Part shown: in pieces, positions 1-7,687 of the stretch
How positions within the stretch are numbered: position 1 is the first letter of the stretch
Layout: the number at the start of each line of letters is the position of its first letter
Assembly (NCBI RefSeq): GCF_014170305.1
Contig: NZ_LZZT01000059.1
Span: forward strand, 52,298-116,297
Length of the DNA: 64,000 bases
Direction of reading: 5' to 3'
Origin: Achromobacter sp. UMC71
GTDB taxonomy: Bacteria > Pseudomonadota > Gammaproteobacteria > Burkholderiales > Burkholderiaceae_B
The notes under the pieces: generated by a model
Told to the model about the DNA's origin: nothing
Databases searched by the model: none
What the model saw: only the letters and a program-made list of their open reading frames with translations
Made by a program: the position numbers and the translations under genes

Positions 1-740
1 ATCGCCAGCAGGTCCGGCACGTCCATGCCGCGGCGCTCCTCGCCGGACACGTCCAGCACCACCTGCCCCTGATGCAGCATGACCGTGCGGTCGCCCACGT
101 CCAGCGCCTGGCGCATGCTGTGCGTGACCATCATGGTGGTCAGCTTGTTTTCCGCCACGATGCGGGCGGTCAGTTGCAGCACGAAGTCGGCGGTACGCGG
201 ATCCAGCGCGGCGGTGTGCTCGTCCAGCAGCAGGATGCGCGACGGCTGCAGCGCGGCCATCAGCAGGCTCACCGCCTGGCGCTGGCCGCCCGACAACAGG
301 CCGATGCGGTCCGACAGGCGGTTTTCCAGGCCCAGGCCCAAGGTTGCGAGGCGTTCGCGGAAACCGTCCTTCATCGATGCCTTGACCGCGCGGCCGTAGC
401 CGCGGCGCGCGCCGCGCAGCTGCGCCAACGCCATGTTTTCTTCGATGGTCAGGTCTTCGCAGGTGCCGGCCATGGGGTCCTGGAACACCCGCGCCACGCG
501 CCCCGCACGGGCCCAGACGGGCTGGCGGGTGACGTCGGCGTCGTTGATCATGATGGTGCCGGAATCGATCGGCAGGTCACCCGACACGGCGTTCAGGAAG
601 GTGGACTTGCCCGCGCCGTTCGAGCCGATGACGGTCACGAACTGGCCCGAGGGAATGTCCAGCGACAGGCCGCGCAGCGCGCGCGTTTCGATCGGCGTGC
701 CCGCGTTGAAAGTGATCTTGAGGTCTTTTGCGGACAGCAT
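1..740 (-). CDS. ABC importer ATP-binding protein, partial (3' end beyond the window)
   Basis: Powers an inner-membrane importer with the permease and binding protein encoded just upstream. Reading the minus strand from the ATG at 740 gives Walker A GSNGAGKST (about residues 39-47), signature LSGGQRQA (about 150), Walker B ILLLDEH (about 170) and H-loop MVTHS (about 205), so all ABC motifs are present although the gene runs past base 1. Walker B ends DEH rather than the usual DEP. One base separates this start from the permease stop, implying translational coupling. The partner binding protein is of the TrpX/ABC_sub_bind type, so an amino acid or similar small ligand is plausible. The substrate itself cannot be read from sequence. 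Confidence 0.93.
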   Translation of the reverse strand, partial: MLSAKDLKITFNAGTPIETRALRGLSLDIPSGQFVTVIGSNGAGKSTFLNAVSGDLPIDSGTIMINDADVTRQPVWARAGRVARVFQDPMAGTCEDLTIEENMALAQLRGARRGYGRAVKASMKDGFRERLATLGLGLENRLSDRIGLLSGGQRQAVSLLMAALQPSRILLLDEHTAALDPRTADFVLQLTARIVAENKLTTMMVTHSMRQALDVGDRTVMLHQGQVVLDVSGEERRGMDVPDLLA

Positions 741-741
741 A

Positions 742-1632
742 TCAGCGCCCCTTCTTGCCGAGGAGCCGGCGCTTGAGCATGGGGATGACCAGGGCGATGG
801 TGACCAGGACCGCGGTGACGAGGTTCAGGTCTTGCGCCTTCAGGCCGATGAAATCGCTATTGAGAGCCAACGCGATGAAGAAGCGGTAGACAATGGCGCC
901 GATGATGACGGCCAGCGTGGCCAGCACCAGTTTGCGCGACGGCAGGATGCTTTCGCCCACGATCACGGCGGCCAGGCCGATGACGATGGTGCCGATGCCC
1001 ATCGAGATGTCCGACCCGCCCTGGGTCTGCGCGAACAGCGCGCCCGCCATGGCGACCAGTGCGTTGGACAGCGCCATGCCGAACAGGATCATGCGACCGG
1101 TGTTCACGCCCTGGGCGCGGGCCATGCGGCCGTTCGAGCCGGTGGCGCGCACCGCCAGGCCCGTCTGGGTGGCGAAGAACCAGTCCAACGCCAGCTTGGC
1201 CAGCACCACGATGACCAGCAGGATCAGCGGCCGCGCCACGTAATCCGACAGCCAGCCCGGCTGCAGGATCGTGAAGACGGTGGGTTCCGTGATCAGCGGC
1301 ACGTTGGGCTTGCCCATGATGCGCAGGTTCACGGAATACAGCGCGATCATCATGAGGATACTGGCCAGCAGATCCATGATCTTGAGCTTGACGTTGAGCC
1401 AGCCGGTGACCAGGCCGGCGGCCGCGCCCGCGAACGTGGCGACGATGGTGGCCACGAACGGGTCGGTGCCCGAAGCGATCAGCGTGGCACAGACGGCGCC
1501 GCCCAGCGGGAAGCTGCCGTCAACGGTCAGGTCAGGGAAGCGCAACAGGCGAAAGGAGATATACACGCCCAAGGCCACCAGGCTGAAGATCAGGCCGATC
1601 TCCAGTGCGCCTAACAACGAGAACAATGACAT
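742..1632 (-). CDS. ABC importer permease, branched-chain/TrpY-like
   Basis: A 296-residue, almost wholly hydrophobic protein of the inner-membrane permease family used by branched-chain and TrpXYZ-type importers. The block FPDLTVDGSFPLGGAV (residues 32-47) after the first membrane segment is typical of this subfamily, as is the GxGxIVIGLAAVIVGE stretch in the second half. It should form the translocation channel for the ATPase encoded immediately downstream (start 1 base after this stop) and the lipid-free binding protein at 2021-2992. It is separated from that binding-protein gene by about 390 bases containing a strong terminator, so it may have its own promoter or be expressed by read-through. 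The substrate is unknown. Confidence 0.9.
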   Translation of the reverse strand: MSLFSLLGALEIGLIFSLVALGVYISFRLLRFPDLTVDGSFPLGGAVCATLIASGTDPFVATIVATFAGAAAGLVTGWLNVKLKIMDLLASILMMIALYSVNLRIMGKPNVPLITEPTVFTILQPGWLSDYVARPLILLVIVVLAKLALDWFFATQTGLAVRATGSNGRMARAQGVNTGRMILFGMALSNALVAMAGALFAQTQGGSDISMGIGTIVIGLAAVIVGESILPSRKLVLATLAVIIGAIVYRFFIALALNSDFIGLKAQDLNLVTAVLVTIALVIPMLKRRLLGKKGR

Positions 1633-1961
1633 GGGTCAAATCCAATCAGGTAAGGAACGAGCATATTAGTGATTTGAAACGTCCGACTTCTTGCGTTTCG
1701 GGGTCAGTTTTACCCGAGCTTTCGCAATAAACGTTTCTTGCCGTGTGATTTTCTCTCGATTCCTGCCAAGGCGTCGCCAGGCTCGCCGGCCAGGGCCGCA
1801 AGCGGGCTGCTCGATGGACGCTCCAGGGGAGCAAAACGCAGCGTGGCGGCCAAGGCCGACATGCCGTTAAGACCAACGCCTTTGCGCCGGGCCGCGCGCA
1901 CCTTGTGGATGCTGCCGCCCTGTGGGCCCCGCCTGCCGGCCGGGAAAACACAAGAAAACAA
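1633..1961. other. Gene-free stretch upstream of the permease
   Basis: About 330 bases between the terminator that follows the binding-protein gene and the permease start. An 83-codon minus-strand frame (1710-1961) is open, but it has no recognisable domain and I do not call it a gene. The part nearest the permease is relatively AT-rich, with a TAATAT hexamer on the minus strand near 1665, but no convincing -35 partner. It may hold the permease/ATPase promoter. Confidence 0.5.
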
Positions 1962-2005
1962 GATAAAAACAAGCCCCGCCCGCGCCGGGTGGGCACGGGC
2001 GGGGC
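1962..2005 (-). terminator. Rho-independent terminator after the binding-protein gene
   Basis: On the minus strand a GC-rich stem (GCCCCGCCCG pairing with CGGGCGGGGC, positions 1973-2005) is followed by a U-rich tract (TTGTTTTTATC). It begins about 16 bases after the binding-protein stop and lies before the permease. It would either end a monocistronic binding-protein transcript or act as a partial attenuator giving more binding protein than permease. Confidence 0.85.
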
Positions 2006-2020
2006 AGACCAGCCATTACT

Positions 2021-2992
2021 TTACTTCACGACCACCGCGGCCGACTTGATGACCGCGTCGGACAACGTCACGCCTTGCTTGGCGGCCGCGCCCGGGTTCA
2101 CGTAGAGCTCGAGCTTGTTGATGGTTTCGGACGGAATGGCGCCGGGCTTTTCGCCCTTCAGGATGCGCACCACCACCTTGCCGGTCTGCACGCCCAGGTC
2201 GCGATAGTTGATGCCCAGGGCGGCGATGCCACCGCGCTTGACGCTGTCGGTGTCCGAGGCGATCAGGGGGATCTTCGCGTCGTTGCCGACCTTCACCAGC
2301 GACTCGTAGGCCGAAACCACGTTGTTGTCGGTGTTGGTGTAGATGACGTCGACCTTGCCGATCAGGCTGCGCGCGGCCGAGGCCACGTCGACCGAACGCG
2401 GGGCGGCGGCTTCGACCAGGCTCATGCCCGACTTGGGCAGCAGTTCCTGCAGCTTCTTGACCACCACGACCGAGTTGGCTTCGCCCGGGTTGTAGACGAT
2501 GCCGACGCGCTTGGCGTTGGGAACGATCTTCTTGATCAGGTCGACCTGCTTGTCCAGCGCCAGCAGATCCGACACGCCCGTCACGTTGGTGCCCGAGGCG
2601 TCCATGCTGGACACGAGCTGGGCGGCAACCGGATCGGTCACGGCGGAATACACCACCGGCACGTCCTTGGTGGCGGCCACGACGGCCTGGGCCGACGGGG
2701 TGGCGATGGCGACGATGGCGTCAGGCTTGTCGCCGACGAACTTGCGAGCGATCTGGGCGGCGGTGCCGTTGTTGCCCTGGGCGCTCTGGTATTGCCACTT
2801 CAGGTTCTTGCCCGGCTCGTAACCGGCTGCCTTGAGGGCGTCCTGCACCCCGTCACGCACGGCATCCAGCGCCGGATGCTCGACGATGGCGGTGACCGCC
2901 ACCGACTTCTGCTGCGCCGACACAGGCGCGGCGATAGCCATCGCCAGCGCCATGGCGCCAACCGTCAGAAAATGTTTTTTCCCGATCAGCAT
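2021..2992 (-). CDS. ABC importer substrate-binding protein (TrpX/ABC_sub_bind family)
   Basis: A 323-residue periplasmic receptor. Residues 1-26 form a Sec signal peptide (MLIGKKHFLTVGAMALAMAI...PVSA, cleavage before QQK). The mature protein opens with VAVTAIVEHPALDAVRDGV, the hallmark of the ABC_sub_bind family (PF04392), whose studied members bind tryptophan or other small amines. The start is preceded on the minus strand by GAGGAGCTT, a good ribosome-binding site. It should feed the permease and ATPase at 742-1632 and 1-740. It is followed by a strong terminator, so the three genes are probably not on one equally translated message. The family is well supported; the ligand is unassigned. 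Confidence 0.9.
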   Translation of the reverse strand: MLIGKKHFLTVGAMALAMAIAAPVSAQQKSVAVTAIVEHPALDAVRDGVQDALKAAGYEPGKNLKWQYQSAQGNNGTAAQIARKFVGDKPDAIVAIATPSAQAVVAATKDVPVVYSAVTDPVAAQLVSSMDASGTNVTGVSDLLALDKQVDLIKKIVPNAKRVGIVYNPGEANSVVVVKKLQELLPKSGMSLVEAAAPRSVDVASAARSLIGKVDVIYTNTDNNVVSAYESLVKVGNDAKIPLIASDTDSVKRGGIAALGINYRDLGVQTGKVVVRILKGEKPGAIPSETINKLELYVNPGAAAKQGVTLSDAVIKSAAVVVK

Positions 2993-3143
2993 AGGTAAGC
3001 TCCTCGAACCTTTGGTATTTGTTCATTGTTACGGCTGTTCCGTGGGCTTCCCCACAGTCCGGGCAACCGTAAAGCCGTATAGTCTAACGTGTTGCAACAT
3101 ATTTTGACTTCGGGGAATCCCTGAACCACCCAAAGGCCACGCC

Positions 3144-4100
3144 ATGATCAAACGCGCACTAGGCCGCTCCGGCCTGCAGATCCCTCCCCTGACTTTCGGC
3201 GGCAACGTCTTCGGCTGGACCGTCGACGAGGCCGGCACGTTTTCCTTGCTGGACGCCCTGGTCGACGCGGGCCTGAACTTCATCGATACCGCCGACGTGT
3301 ATTCGCGCTGGGTTCCCGGCAACCAGGGCGGCGAATCGGAAGCCCTGATCGGCAAATGGCTCAAGCGCTCGGGCAAGCGCGGCCAGGTCCTGATCGCCAC
3401 CAAGGTCGGCATGGAAATGGGCCCGGACGCCAAGGGCCTGGCGCCGGCCTACATCCGGCGCTCGATCGACGCCTCGCTGGCCCGGCTGCAGACCGATCAC
3501 GTCGACCTGTACCAGTCGCACAAGGACGATCCCGACACCCCGCTGACCGACACACTGGGCGAATACGCCAAGCTGATCGAGGCCGGCAAGGTGCGCGCCA
3601 TCGGCGCGTCCAACTACACGCCGGTGCGCCTGTCCGAAGCGCTGATCGCCGCCGAACGGCACAACCTGCCGCGCTACGAAAGCATCCAGCCTGAATACAA
3701 CCTGTACAGCCGCGAGCCCTTCGAGGCCGGCTTGCAGTCCTTGGTGAAGGCGCAGGACATGGGCACCATCAACTACTACGCGCTGGCCAGCGGCTTTCTC
3801 AGCGGCAAATACCGCAGCCCGGCCGACGTGGGCAAGAGCGCGCGCGGCAAGAAGATCGTCGATACCTACCTGAACGACCGCGGCTACCGCATCCTGAAGG
3901 CGCTGGACGAAGTGGCCGAAGACGCCGGTTGTTCGCCCGCCCAGGCCGCGCTGGCCTGGCAGATCGCGCAGCCCGGCATCACCTCGCCGATCGTCAGCGC
4001 GACGTCACTGACGCAGCTGGACGAACTGGTCAAGGCCGCCAGCCTGACGCTGACGCGCGACCAACTGGCCAAGCTCAGCCTGGCCAGCGACTGGCGCTGA
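3144..4100 (+). CDS. Aldo/keto reductase
   Basis: A 318-residue NADPH-dependent oxidoreductase of the AKR superfamily ((beta/alpha)8 barrel, cytosolic). The catalytic tetrad is visible: Asp48 (FIDTADVYS), Tyr53, Lys87 (LIATKVGM) and His126 (YQSHKDD). The motif TIGASNY is present here as AIGASNYTP, near residue 155. The length and overall pattern fit the YajO/Tas-like branch acting on small aldehydes, ketones or sugars. The physiological substrate is unknown. It is transcribed alone, divergent from the binding-protein gene at 2992 and convergent with the Bug gene at 4147. A 10-bp palindrome TGTTGCAACA lies at 3090-3099 in the divergent gap and could be a regulator site. Confidence 0.92.
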   Translation: MIKRALGRSGLQIPPLTFGGNVFGWTVDEAGTFSLLDALVDAGLNFIDTADVYSRWVPGNQGGESEALIGKWLKRSGKRGQVLIATKVGMEMGPDAKGLAPAYIRRSIDASLARLQTDHVDLYQSHKDDPDTPLTDTLGEYAKLIEAGKVRAIGASNYTPVRLSEALIAAERHNLPRYESIQPEYNLYSREPFEAGLQSLVKAQDMGTINYYALASGFLSGKYRSPADVGKSARGKKIVDTYLNDRGYRILKALDEVAEDAGCSPAQAALAWQIAQPGITSPIVSATSLTQLDELVKAASLTLTRDQLAKLSLASDWR

Positions 4101-4115
4101 GGCGGCAGTCGCTAC

Positions 4116-4140
4116 CCGCGGGCCGCCACGCGGCCCGCGG
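4116..4140. terminator. GC-rich hairpin between convergent genes
   Basis: A perfect 11-bp stem, CCGCGGGCCGC (4116-4126) with GCGGCCCGCGG (4130-4140), and a 3-base loop sit in the 46-base gap between the aldo/keto reductase and the convergent Bug gene. There is no clear T-tract on either side, so it may stop or slow transcription from both directions only weakly. Confidence 0.55.
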
Positions 4141-4146
4141 CTCCCA

Positions 4147-5121
4147 TCAATCCAGCTTCACCCCCGAATCGCTGACGACCTTGGCCCAGCGTGTCACCTC
4201 GCTGTCGACGAACTTGCCGAAGTCGGCGCCGGTCAAGGTCGGCACCGACGATCCGTTGCTTTCCCAGGTTTCCTTGATCTTGGGCGCATTCAAGGCCTTG
4301 GTGATTTCGGCCGTCATGCGGTCCACGGCCTCGGGCGGCGTGCCGGCCGGCGCCCAGATCGCGTACCAGGTCGACACCACGTAGTTCGGCACGCCGGCCT
4401 CGGCCGCGGTGGGCACGTCCGGCAACGACGGTGAACGCTTGTCGGCGGCCACGGCCAGCGGCTTGATGGTGCCCGAACGGATGTGGCCGGACGACGACCC
4501 GAGCCCGTCGAACGCCAGGTCCACCTGGCCGCCGATCAGCGCGGTCAGCATGGGCCCCGCGCCCTGGTACGGCACGTCGACCAGCTTGATGCCCGTCTGC
4601 ATGGCGAATAGCTCGCCGGCCAGATGGTGCGTGCTGCCCTTGCCAGCGGTGCCGAAGTTGATCTCGCCCGGATGCTTCTTGGCGTAGTCGACGAATTCCT
4701 GCACCGTCTTGACTGGCAGCTTGGTCGCGTTGATGACGACCACCTGCGGCGGCTGGGCCACCAGCGCCACGGGCACGAAGTCTTTCTGGATGTTGTAGTT
4801 CAGGCTCTTGTACAGCGACGGCGCCAGCGCGTGGTGCGCGCCGCCCATGAAGAAGGTGTAGCCGTCGGGCCGGGCCTTGGCGGCCACGCCCGCGCCGACG
4901 GTGCCGCCCGCCCCGCCCTTGTTGTCGATCACCACCGACTGCCCCAGTTGCAGGGTCAGCTGCTGGGCCAGCGGACGGGCGAATGTGTCCGTGCCGCCCC
5001 CGGCGGGGAAAGGCACGATGAGCGTAATGGGCCGTTCGGGCCAGGACGCGGCGCCGGCGGCGTCGGCAAAACCTGCGGCCGCCGTGGCCAACAGGGCCGT
5101 AACGATTGTGCGGTATTTCAT
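4147..5121 (-). CDS. Bug/TctC-family periplasmic receptor, malonate cluster
   Basis: A 324-residue extracytoplasmic receptor of the Bug family (tripartite tricarboxylate transporter binding proteins). The reading frame extends upstream, but the ATG at 5121 is chosen because GAGGAGAC lies just before it and the product then starts with a signal peptide (MKYRTIVTALLATAAAGFAD, cleavage near AGA-A). The mature protein starts WPERPITLIVPFPAGGGTD, the classic Bug loop that binds a carboxylate. As the last gene after malonyl-CoA synthetase it probably captures malonate or a related dicarboxylate (inference). No TctA/TctB membrane genes are nearby. The terminator at 5235-5261 separates it from matB, so it relies on read-through or its own promoter in a gap of about 115 bases. 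Confidence 0.9.
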   Translation of the reverse strand: MKYRTIVTALLATAAAGFADAAGAASWPERPITLIVPFPAGGGTDTFARPLAQQLTLQLGQSVVIDNKGGAGGTVGAGVAAKARPDGYTFFMGGAHHALAPSLYKSLNYNIQKDFVPVALVAQPPQVVVINATKLPVKTVQEFVDYAKKHPGEINFGTAGKGSTHHLAGELFAMQTGIKLVDVPYQGAGPMLTALIGGQVDLAFDGLGSSSGHIRSGTIKPLAVAADKRSPSLPDVPTAAEAGVPNYVVSTWYAIWAPAGTPPEAVDRMTAEITKALNAPKIKETWESNGSSVPTLTGADFGKFVDSEVTRWAKVVSDSGVKLD

Positions 5122-5234
5122 TTTGTCTCCTCTTGCTGCAGCGTGGGGACGGCGCGTTTCCCGCGTCTCGTCTCTTGTGTTCTTGGGATCGGATGCTGCC
5201 AGGGTCTGGGCTTGCGTGGGGATCGGGCTCCTTG

Positions 5235-5261
5235 AAAAAAAGCCGGTCCCAAGGGACCGGC
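5235..5261 (-). terminator. Rho-independent terminator after matB
   Basis: On the minus strand GCCGGTCCC (5261-5253) pairs with GGGACCGGC (5250-5242) across a 2-base loop, followed by seven Ts. It lies 14 bases after the malonyl-CoA synthetase stop codon and should end most transcripts of the malonate operon. Confidence 0.92.
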
Positions 5262-5275
5262 ATGGCATCGCGGCG

Positions 5276-6817
5276 CTACAGCGCTTGATAGGTTTCGCGC
5301 AGCACGTTCTTTTGCACCTTGCCCATGGTGTTGCGGGGCAACTGGTCAACGATGTGCAGGCGCTTGGGCACTTTGAAGTTGGCGATGCGCGCCTTCAGTT
5401 CAGCCTGCATCGCCACGGCATCGAGCGACACGCCGTCCTTGGGCACCACCACCGCCACCACCGCTTCGCCGAAATCGGCGTGCGGCACGCCGATGACGGC
5501 GGATTCGGCCACGCCGGGCATGTCGTCGATCAGGGTTTCGATTTCCTTGGGGTAGACGTTGAAGCCGCCCGAGATGATCAGGTCCTTGCTGCGGCCCACG
5601 ATGGACAGGTAGTCGGCGGGCACGTCGCGGCCCGCGGATTCACCGCCCCAGCGGCCGACGTCGCCCGTCTTGAACCAGCCGTCGGCCGTGAATTCCTCGC
5701 GGGTCTTTTCCGGCATACGCCAGTAACCCGAGAACACGTTGGGCCCGCGCACCTGCACATTGCCGATCTCGCCCGGCGCCAGCGCAATGCCGGCGTCGTC
5801 CACCACCCGCACCTGCACGCCCGGCAAGGCCCGGCCGACGGTGCCGGCCAGGCGCTCGCCATCGGCCGGGTCGTAGGGGTTGGAGGTCAACATCACGGTT
5901 TCGCTCATGCCGTAGCGTTCCAGGATGGCGTGGCCGCTGCGCTTGGCAAAGTCCGAGAACGTCTCGGCCAGGAGCGGCGCCGAACCCGAGATGAACAGGC
6001 GCATGTTGGCGCACAGTTCGCGGTTGAAACGCTTGTCGGCCAACAGCCGCACGTAATAGGTGGGCACGCCCATCATCACCGTGCTTTGCGGCAGGTACCG
6101 CAGCGCCAGATCGGCGTCCAGCTTGGGCAGCCAGATCATCTTGGCGCCGGCCAGCAAGGCGCCGTGCGAGGCGACGAACAGGCCGTGCACGTGGAAGATC
6201 GGCAGCATGTGCAGCAGCACGTCGTCCGAACGCCAGCCCCAGTACTTGTGCAGCACCTGCGCGTTGGACGCCAGGTTGCCGTGCGACAGCATCGCGCCCT
6301 TGCTGCGGCCGGTGGTGCCCGACGTGTACAGGATGGCGGCCAGGTCGCCCGGCTTGCGCCTGACGGTCTTGAAGGTCTGCGGCAGGCCGCCGGCGGCGTC
6401 CAGCAGCGTGCCGCTGCGGTCCTCGTCCAGCGTGTAGACGTGGGCGCAGCCGGCCTTGTCGGCGGCGCGCTGGACCCAGTCGCGGTTCTTGCTGGCGCAC
6501 ACCACTACGGCGGGTTCCGCGTTGCCCAGGAAGTATTCGATCTCGGCTTCGCGGTAAGCGGTGTTGAGCGGCAGGTACACCAGGCCCGCGCGCAGCGTGG
6601 CCAGGTACAGCAGCAGGGCCTCGGGCGATTTCTCGACCTGCACCGCCACCCGCGCCCCCTCGGGCAGCTTGAGCGAACTGAGCAGATTGGCCAGGCAGGC
6701 CGTGGCGTGGTCGATGTCGTCCCAGGTGTATTCGAGGTCGGGCGTCTCCAGCGCGACCTGCTTGCGGTCGGCGGGGAATCCGCCTTCCAGCACAGCGTAT
6801 AGATTGGCGTTGCTCAC
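5276..6817 (-). CDS. matB: Malonyl-CoA synthetase (acyl-CoA ligase)
   Basis: Activates malonate with ATP and CoA to give malonyl-CoA through a malonyl-adenylate (cytosolic, ANL superfamily). The 513-residue protein has the AMP-binding P-loop YTSGTTGRSKG at residues 164-174, the later motif ERYGMSET, the hinge YLSIVGRSKDLII, and the catalytic C-terminal lysine in PRNTMGKVQKN. The start region (YAVLEGGFPADRKQVAL) and length agree with the MatB branch. It lies in one operon with malonyl-CoA decarboxylase (7688-9007) and the hydratase-like gene, whose stop is 5 bases upstream. The neighbourhood makes malonate, or a methylmalonate-like analogue, the likely substrate. Confidence 0.92.
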   Translation of the reverse strand: MSNANLYAVLEGGFPADRKQVALETPDLEYTWDDIDHATACLANLLSSLKLPEGARVAVQVEKSPEALLLYLATLRAGLVYLPLNTAYREAEIEYFLGNAEPAVVVCASKNRDWVQRAADKAGCAHVYTLDEDRSGTLLDAAGGLPQTFKTVRRKPGDLAAILYTSGTTGRSKGAMLSHGNLASNAQVLHKYWGWRSDDVLLHMLPIFHVHGLFVASHGALLAGAKMIWLPKLDADLALRYLPQSTVMMGVPTYYVRLLADKRFNRELCANMRLFISGSAPLLAETFSDFAKRSGHAILERYGMSETVMLTSNPYDPADGERLAGTVGRALPGVQVRVVDDAGIALAPGEIGNVQVRGPNVFSGYWRMPEKTREEFTADGWFKTGDVGRWGGESAGRDVPADYLSIVGRSKDLIISGGFNVYPKEIETLIDDMPGVAESAVIGVPHADFGEAVVAVVVPKDGVSLDAVAMQAELKARIANFKVPKRLHIVDQLPRNTMGKVQKNVLRETYQAL

Positions 6818-6822
6818 CGTTT

Positions 6823-7614
6823 TCAGTCTCCGGAAAAATGAGGGTCTACGCCGGCCAGGAAAGCGCGCACGCCTTCTTTGTGGTCGCGGCTGTCGGCGTA
6901 GGAGAAATAATCCTGGTATTCGTCTTCGGTCAAGGCGCCGCCGCGGGCCAGCCGGGCGGACAGACGCTTGTTGATGCGGGCGGCCAACGGCGCGCCCTGG
7001 GCGATGCGCTCGGCGCTACGGCGCGCCTGCTCGGCAACGTCGGCGTCGGCCACCACGCGAGTCACCAAGCCCAGCGCGTGGGCTTCGGCCGCGCCGAACA
7101 CCCGGCCTTCCAGCAGGATGGCAAGCGTGGCCGCGCGCCCCACCAGCCCCAGCAATCCGCGCATTTCGTCCGGCGCCATCGGAAAGCCCAGCCGGTTGAT
7201 CGGCACGCCGAAGCGGGCCGATTCGCCGGCGATGCGCAGGTCGCACTGGCTGGCGATTTCCAGCCCGCCGCCCACGCACACGCCCTCGACCTGCGCCACC
7301 ACCGGATGCGGACAATCGGCCACGGCCTGCAGGGCCGGCGCCAGCACCTCACGGTGATAGCGCTGCACGCCCGCCGCATCGGCGCGCTCGACCGGGAATT
7401 CGCGGATGTCCGCGCCGGCCGCGAAATTGCCGCCTTCGCCGCGCACCACCACGCACCGCAGCGCGTCGTCCTGCGCAATGCGCGTGAACACGTCGCGCAA
7501 TTCGCCCCACATATTCACGCTGATGGCGTTCAGGCGCCCCGGATGCGACAACGTCACCCAGGCCAAGTGGCCTTCGCGCTGCAGCAGCACGCGGCCTGCC
7601 ACATCTTCTGTCAT
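6823..7614 (-). CDS. Enoyl-CoA hydratase/isomerase family protein
   Basis: A 263-residue crotonase-fold protein. Oxyanion-hole segments GGNFAAGADIREF (near residue 60-72) and CVGGGLEIASQCDLRIA (near residue 106-122) are present, as is the C-terminal GVRAFLAG region. Crotonases hydrate or isomerise CoA thioesters in the cytosol. The start has GGAGAAGAC seven bases upstream. It is embedded between malonyl-CoA decarboxylase and malonyl-CoA synthetase, which is not part of the textbook matABC operon; it might act on a branched or unsaturated malonyl-CoA derivative, or decarboxylate methylmalonyl-CoA as some crotonases do. That role is inference only. Confidence 0.88.
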   Translation of the reverse strand: MTEDVAGRVLLQREGHLAWVTLSHPGRLNAISVNMWGELRDVFTRIAQDDALRCVVVRGEGGNFAAGADIREFPVERADAAGVQRYHREVLAPALQAVADCPHPVVAQVEGVCVGGGLEIASQCDLRIAGESARFGVPINRLGFPMAPDEMRGLLGLVGRAATLAILLEGRVFGAAEAHALGLVTRVVADADVAEQARRSAERIAQGAPLAARINKRLSARLARGGALTEDEYQDYFSYADSRDHKEGVRAFLAGVDPHFSGD

Positions 7615-7687
7615 GTCTTCTCCACGCCCGGGCCTGTCGACGCTGCGCAGGCCCGGTTCCGTCTGTTTTTATGGTTGGGCGGGCGGA

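Noticed and set aside
1710..1961. An 83-codon minus-strand frame between the binding-protein and permease genes
   Set aside because: It has no ribosome-binding site or domain, and it starts directly at the terminator of the preceding gene.
3090..3099. TGTTGCAACA palindrome before the aldo/keto reductase gene as a firm operator
   Set aside because: It is only 10 bases long and no regulator gene is adjacent; kept as a remark in the gene entry.
4877..6802. A 641-codon plus-strand frame opposite the Bug and matB genes
   Set aside because: Antisense shadow of two recognised genes, with no domain of its own.
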